DNA from: DASZXJ01 sp035545895 | GTDB lineage: Bacteria; Planctomycetota; Phycisphaerae; Tepidisphaerales; Tepidisphaeraceae | Length of the DNA: 9,539 nucleotides | Assembly (NCBI GenBank): GCA_035545895.1 | Contig: DASZXJ010000185.1 | Span: forward strand, 1-9,539 | Direction: 5' to 3' | Shown here: positions 6,872 through 9,539 of the stretch, one piece after another | How positions within the stretch are numbered: position 1 is the stretch's first letter | How the letters are laid out: each line of letters starts with the position of its first letter | The notes under the pieces: generated by a model | The model's database searches: none | What the model saw: the letters and a program-made list of their open reading frames with translations, nothing else | What the model was told of the DNA's origin: nothing | Made by a program: the position numbers and the translations under genes

Positions 6872-6932
6872 ACCGATTGCATGGCCGGCTTCATTGCCCT
6901 AGGTTTCAATCGCAACGATCGTAATTATTTGC

Positions 6933-6938
6933 TATAGT
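6933..6938 (+). promoter_or_regulatory. Candidate -10 box (TATAGT) for the gene at 6945
   Basis: TATAGT ends six bases before the ATG at 6945, the same spacing as at vapB. It implies a leaderless mRNA. It lies back-to-back with the minus-strand box at 6866-6871 in an 87-base divergent interval. Confidence 0.5.
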
Positions 6939-6944
6939 TGGCGT

Positions 6945-7208
6945 ATGGCCCCGCAGGATCTACATAACCAGCTTCACGATGAACCAGTCAGGCCATTTCG
7001 GGTCCGGCTGACGAATAAGAGTGCCATTGATGTGCTGGACTCCGGATCGGTGATTGTCGGACCAACCAGCGCGATTATGCCCTTGGAATATATCGACGAT
7101 GACGGTTTGAAACTGGTTCGGTGCTGGAAGACTGTGGTCCTGAGCCATATGGTCGAATTCATCGATCTGGATATCAAGGGAAACGGTTCCAAACGCCGGC
7201 GGAAGTAA
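6945..7208 (+). CDS. Small conserved hypothetical protein (LHxxPxRPFR type)
   Basis: The 87-residue soluble protein opens with DLHNQLHDEPVRPFRVRLTN, a pattern I know from many short hypothetical proteins of planctomycetes and other bacteria, typically reading LHxxPFRPFRIHLxDG followed by a small beta domain. Here the strands continue through SAIDVLDSGSVIVGP, LKLVRCWKTVVLSHMVEFIDLD, and a basic tail GSKRRRK. No catalytic motif is visible. The ATG is placed six bases after TATAGT and has no Shine-Dalgarno. The gene converges on the aspartic-protease-like gene with eight bases between the stop codons. Function is unknown; the family resemblance is from memory of the pattern, not from a search. 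Confidence 0.75.
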   Translation: MAPQDLHNQLHDEPVRPFRVRLTNKSAIDVLDSGSVIVGPTSAIMPLEYIDDDGLKLVRCWKTVVLSHMVEFIDLDIKGNGSKRRRK

Positions 7209-7223
7209 GCAGGGGCTTACTTC
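7202..7223. terminator. Hairpin spanning both convergent stop codons
   Basis: GAAGTAAGC and GCTTACTTC pair as a perfect 9-base stem with loop AGGG. The stop codons of both convergent genes (TAA at 7206-7208 plus, TAA at 7217-7219 minus) are inside the stem. Neither strand has a T-run, so it is at best a weak bidirectional terminator or an mRNA 3' end stabiliser. Confidence 0.4.
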
Positions 7224-7597
7224 ACCGTTGAGCACGCTACATTCGGACTCATTGGATTGACGTCGATTTTGCGATCCTTCGGAATCACCACCAGATCCAT
7301 GTCTTCCATTGGGATGGCACCCAATAGGACTTGATCGCCCATCACCAGCGCGCCGCCCAATCCGACGCGGTTCTTGAATCGAATCTCCAACGGACCCATA
7401 TACGGGACAAGGCATTTGCTTCCATCAGCGATGGTGACTTCCTTTTCGCCGTATTGTTCCAGGCGAAGTTGAATCGCAATGTGTTGTGGCACGCACATAT
7501 GGACCGCGCCGGTATCAGCAAGCGCTTCTACCTCGACCGGTTGTTGCTCTGGAAAACGAGGATTGCGAAGTCCAATTGTTGCCATGACAAGCCCCAT
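7217..7597 (-). CDS. Clan AA aspartic protease-like protein (retropepsin-like)
   Basis: The 126-residue protein is a single retropepsin-like domain, half of a classic aspartic protease, which would have to act as a homodimer. The catalytic motif is ALADTGA with Asp28, followed by the flap region and the conserved second hydrophobic-glycine motif LLGAIPMEDMDLVV (91-104); the tail VNPMSPN is also family-like. The opening MGLVMATIGLRNPR matches the usual start of this group (AF_0612/TIGR03698-like), and a TATGAT ends seven bases before this ATG, so I prefer it to the GTG at 7633 or the ATG at 7585. No signal peptide or membrane helix is visible, so it is probably cytoplasmic. Substrate is unknown. 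It stands alone, divergent from glyA and convergent with the small gene at 6945. Confidence 0.85.
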   Translation of the reverse strand: MGLVMATIGLRNPRFPEQQPVEVEALADTGAVHMCVPQHIAIQLRLEQYGEKEVTIADGSKCLVPYMGPLEIRFKNRVGLGGALVMGDQVLLGAIPMEDMDLVVIPKDRKIDVNPMSPNVACSTVK

Positions 7598-7604
7598 CGA
7601 TTCA

Positions 7605-7610
7605 ATCATA
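7605..7610 (-). promoter_or_regulatory. Candidate -10 box (TATGAT) for the aspartic protease-like gene
   Basis: Two overlapping TATGAT hexamers occur on the minus strand (7615-7610 and 7610-7605). The nearer one ends seven bases before the ATG at 7597, implying a leaderless mRNA. No strong -35 box is visible. Confidence 0.4.
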
Positions 7611-7668
7611 TCATAGGGATACTCTACTGCCACAAATGCTCAATCTCGCTCAAAATAGCTCCAGAACG

Positions 7669-7695
7669 CCCACGGCGCTGCCGTGGGGTCTTTTT
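7669..7695 (+). terminator. Intrinsic terminator without an upstream plus-strand gene
   Basis: CCCACGGC and GCCGTGGG form a perfect 8-base GC-rich stem with loop GCT, followed on the plus strand by GTCTTTTT. This is a textbook rho-independent terminator read left to right. It lies in the divergent interval before glyA, and the nearest upstream gene (7217-7597) is on the other strand. It may end a small RNA, attenuate a long glyA leader, or shield glyA from read-through. Confidence 0.7.
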
Positions 7696-7772
7696 CGAAA
7701 CGGATCCCGAATGTGAACGCAAACCTCAATCCGAATTCCGCAATTTTCCATCCACCGTTTCTCCCGCTAGAC

Positions 7773-7778
7773 TAGAAT
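7773..7778 (+). promoter_or_regulatory. Candidate -10 box (TAGAAT) for glyA
   Basis: TAGAAT would start RNA near 7785 and leave a leader of about 27 bases that contains the AAGGAG ribosome site. No consensus -35 box is seen at 16-18 bases. It lies downstream of the terminator at 7669-7695. Confidence 0.35.
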
Positions 7779-7796
7779 CGACTCTTTCATTGATCC

Positions 7797-7802
7797 AAGG
7801 AG
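7797..7802 (+). promoter_or_regulatory. Shine-Dalgarno AAGGAG of glyA
   Basis: A near-complete Shine-Dalgarno lies nine bases before the ATG at 7812. It is the strongest ribosome site in the window and fixes the start. Confidence 0.85.
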
Positions 7803-7811
7803 CAGTCGTAC

Positions 7812-9053
7812 ATGAGCATTGAGCAGTCGGACCCAAAAATCGCTGAGTTGATCCATGCCGAGGAAAAGCGGCAGGCTTCCACGCTGGAACTCATCGCGTC
7901 GGAAAACCACGTATCCAAGGCTGTCATGGAGGCGGCGGGATCGTGCCTGACGAACAAGTACGCCGAAGGTTACCCCGGCGTCCGCTATTACGGCGGGTGC
8001 AGGTATTACGATGAGATCGAAAACCTCGCCATCGATCGCGCGCGACAATTATTTGGCTGCAAACATGCCAATGTACAACCCCATAGCGGGGCCAACGCCA
8101 ACTTTGCTGCGTTTATGTCGATGATGCAGCCGGGCGATCAGTTTATCTCCATCAATCTATCCAGCGGCGGACACCTGACCCATGGCATGAAGCTCAACGC
8201 ATCAGCCATCTTCTATAAGCCGGCCCATTATGAGCTTGATCCCAGGACCGAGCAGATCGATTTCGATTCAGTTCGCGCCAAGGCAAAGGAACTCAAGCCG
8301 AAAGTGATCATCTGCGGCTACAGCGCCTATCCGCGAATTATTGACTTTGCCAAGTTCCGCGAGATTGCAGAAGAAGTGGGCGCGCTGGTGATGGCGGACA
8401 TCGCGCACATCGCCGGCTTATGCGCAGCCGGCGTACATCCATCCCCGTTCCCGCACGCTCATGTCGTGACGACGACCACTCACAAAACCCTTCGTGGACC
8501 TCGTGGCGGGATGATCATGACCAACGACGATGAGCTGGCCAAGGCGATCAATCGCAATGTCTTCCCCGGCTCGCAGGGCGGGCCGCTCATGCACATCATT
8601 GCCGCCAAGGCCGTTGCGTTTGGCGAAGCGCTCAAGCCGGAATTTCGAACCTACGCTGCTCAAATCGTTCACAACGCTCGGGCACTGGCGGAGGCGCTGA
8701 CGAAAAAGGGATATCGCCTGCAATCCGGCGGCACGGACAATCACCTGATGCTCGTCGATCTTCGCGCCCGCAATGCCGATTACACCGGCGCCGATGCGGA
8801 GAAAGCCCTCGAAGCCGCCGGCATCATCACCAACAAAAACGCGATTTATAACGATCCGCGCCCGCCCAAGATCACCAGCGGTTTGCGTCTTGGCACGCCC
8901 GCCATCACAACGCGCGGGCTGAAGGAAAAGGACATGGCGACGGTGGCTGATTTCATCGACCGGGCATTGGCGTCAAAAGATGATGGCGCGGCTTTGGGAC
9001 GAGTGCGCGACGAAGTCGCGGCTTTCGCGGCGAAATTCCCGATGCCGCATTGA
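7812..9053 (+). CDS. glyA: Serine hydroxymethyltransferase
   Basis: This cytoplasmic PLP enzyme converts L-serine and tetrahydrofolate to glycine and 5,10-methylene-tetrahydrofolate, the main source of one-carbon units. The 413-residue length is typical. Visible family signatures are LELIASENHVS (25-35), NKYAEGYPGVRYYGG (48-62), QPHSGANANFAAF (89-101), MADIAHIAGL (194-203) with Asp196 holding the pyridine nitrogen, TTTTHKTLRGPRGG (220-233) with Lys225 as the PLP Schiff-base lysine, GSQGGPL (253-259), and SGLRLGTPAITTRG (356-369) with Arg359 binding the substrate carboxylate. All expected active-site residues are present, so it should be active. The gene ends in tandem TGA TGA. It stands alone, with a small convergent gene 28 bases downstream; no folate or glycine-cleavage genes are adjacent. 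Confidence 0.98.
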   Translation: MSIEQSDPKIAELIHAEEKRQASTLELIASENHVSKAVMEAAGSCLTNKYAEGYPGVRYYGGCRYYDEIENLAIDRARQLFGCKHANVQPHSGANANFAAFMSMMQPGDQFISINLSSGGHLTHGMKLNASAIFYKPAHYELDPRTEQIDFDSVRAKAKELKPKVIICGYSAYPRIIDFAKFREIAEEVGALVMADIAHIAGLCAAGVHPSPFPHAHVVTTTTHKTLRGPRGGMIMTNDDELAKAINRNVFPGSQGGPLMHIIAAKAVAFGEALKPEFRTYAAQIVHNARALAEALTKKGYRLQSGGTDNHLMLVDLRARNADYTGADAEKALEAAGIITNKNAIYNDPRPPKITSGLRLGTPAITTRGLKEKDMATVADFIDRALASKDDGAALGRVRDEVAAFAAKFPMPH

Positions 9054-9081
9054 TGAGAAAGTGTCGCACCAGCGGGCGAGA

Positions 9082-9285
9082 TCAGTTCGAGGAATGCCAC
9101 GCGATTTGATGCTCCAGCAGCAGCACGCGCATCGGTTGGCCGGCCAATTGGAATTCGACTTCGTAGGCCGGGGTTGGCGCTTGCCACACGCTCACCAGCA
9201 CGCCGACTTCGCCGGTGTGAAGTTGAAGATCGTCCAGTTCGCGAGTCAATTGAACCCGATTTCCAGCGCTCATTAAGGAAGTCAT
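9082..9285 (-). CDS. DUF4926-like small protein
   Basis: The 67-residue protein resembles DUF4926, a small SH3-like beta barrel: VQLTRELDDLQLHTGEVGVLVSV, then YEVEFQLAG and a final strand VLLLEHQIAW match the usual order of leading strand, GxxGxVxxV and YEVEF. The start at 9285 has GGAG nine bases upstream; an in-frame ATG at 9273 is possible but lacks a ribosome site. Function of the family is unknown; members often sit beside other small uncharacterised genes such as DUF6883, but no partner is seen here. The gene converges on glyA and is preceded by an inverted repeat that overlaps its ribosome site. Confidence 0.72.
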   Translation of the reverse strand: MTSLMSAGNRVQLTRELDDLQLHTGEVGVLVSVWQAPTPAYEVEFQLAGQPMRVLLLEHQIAWHSSN

Positions 9286-9294
9286 TGTCGCTTA

Positions 9295-9325
9295 CTCCGA
9301 GAGAATAATTTCAAAGATTCTCTCG
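9295..9325 (-). promoter_or_regulatory. Ribosome site and 9-base inverted repeat before the DUF4926-like gene
   Basis: CGAGAGAAT (9298-9306) and ATTCTCTCG (9317-9325) form a perfect inverted repeat around a 10-base AT-rich centre. On the minus strand its last base is the first G of the GGAG (9298-9295) that serves the gene. It could be an operator for a dimeric repressor or, if transcribed, a hairpin next to the ribosome site. A TATTCT within it (9307-9302) is a possible -10 box. Confidence 0.45.
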
Positions 9326-9469
9326 ACGCGGCAAACAGACTGCCATCAGGCCCACCCCGGTCCGATGCTTCAGCAATGACCCGACCGACGATCACCGCAG
9401 GAGCCTTTCGTGTTATCAATATTGCCAAATATCTGGTATCTGGGTGCTGGGTCAGTTTACAAGCAATGC

Positions 9470-9538
9470 CATTTTAGCCCCGCCGCTTGCGGCGGGTTTG
9501 GCGCTCGAAAACCCGCCGCAAGCGGCGGGGCGAAAATG
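9470..9538. repeat. REP/BIME-like inverted pair of GC-rich palindromes
   Basis: Two 30-base arms (9470-9499 and 9509-9538) are reverse complements with one mismatch around a 9-base centre. Each arm is itself a hairpin, CCCGCCGC-TT-GCGGCGGG, flanked by TTTTAGC or its near copy. A palindrome pair facing inward like this is the layout of a bacterial interspersed mosaic element. Read as RNA, each orientation also has T-rich bases after the stem, so it may work as a bidirectional terminator. The 144 bases before it (9326-9469) contain no gene I can support. Confidence 0.7.
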
Positions 9539-9539
9539 A

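Noticed and set aside
5337..6872. Plus-strand open frame of 511 codons opposite the 710-residue gene
   Set aside because: It mirrors the codon pattern of the minus-strand gene, has no ribosome site or promoter, and the minus frame has a clear membrane anchor, linker and HEAT-like segment.
7331..7822. Plus-strand 163-codon open frame opposite the aspartic protease gene, which could have explained the terminator at 7669
   Set aside because: It runs through the terminator and past the glyA start, has no ribosome site and no family resemblance.
9368..9539. Possible plus-strand starts near the right edge (ATG 9376, and GTG 9410 after AGGAG)
   Set aside because: The ATG frame stops after about 33 codons and the GTG frame only stays open by reading through the palindromic repeat; neither looks like a protein.
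1..9539. CRISPR arrays, tRNA or rRNA genes, transposases, phage genes
   Set aside because: I looked for regular direct repeats, tRNA-like cloverleaf ends and transposase or integrase motifs on both strands and found none.

Overview
The window looks like chromosomal DNA of a planctomycete, probably a Phycisphaerae-type soil or plant-litter degrader. The clues are a small membrane protein ending in the CPNCGYDxRxxPxRCPECG zinc ribbon that is common in that group, a 710-residue anchored protein with a short HEAT-like segment of planctomycete style, small conserved hypothetical genes, and pectin-degradation genes. This assignment is inference from protein style; no rRNA or tRNA is present to confirm it.

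Layout. (1) Bases 1-2628, minus strand, form a pectin/rhamnogalacturonan locus. Reading 5' to 3' on that strand there is a broken GH2 glycosidase remnant, an intact secreted GH105 unsaturated glucuronyl/galacturonyl hydrolase, and a GH28 polygalacturonase-like lipoprotein whose C-terminus runs off the window. GH28 would hydrolyse galacturonan or rhamnogalacturonan chains. GH105 would remove the unsaturated uronic acid left by pectate or rhamnogalacturonan lyases. The lost GH2 enzyme probably removed side-chain sugars. (2) Bases 2929-3540, plus strand, hold a VapBC-type toxin-antitoxin pair with TAA directly followed by ATG. (3) Bases 3874-4353, plus strand, encode a two-helix membrane protein with a C-terminal zinc ribbon. 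(4) Bases 4725-6857, minus strand, encode the 710-residue membrane-anchored protein of unknown function. Divergent from it, at 6945-7208, is a small conserved hypothetical gene that converges on a clan AA aspartic-protease-like gene (7217-7597, minus). (5) Bases 7812-9053, plus strand, are glyA (serine hydroxymethyltransferase), followed convergently by a DUF4926-like small gene (9082-9285, minus). The window ends in a large inverted pair of GC-rich palindromes that resembles a REP/BIME element.

Two themes cross the gene boundaries. First, four genes have a TATAAT-like hexamer only 6-8 bases before the chosen start codon, which fits transcripts with no or almost no 5' leader; glyA, GH105 and the DUF4926 gene instead have Shine-Dalgarno sequences. 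Second, GC-rich palindromes sharing the TTTAGCCCCG edge occur at two places, which suggests a genome-wide intergenic repeat family. I see no convincing new multi-gene system (no defence island, CRISPR array, prophage or transposase). The most informative oddities are the GH2 remnant, the leaderless promoter pattern, the orphan terminator upstream of glyA, and the repeat pair at the right edge.
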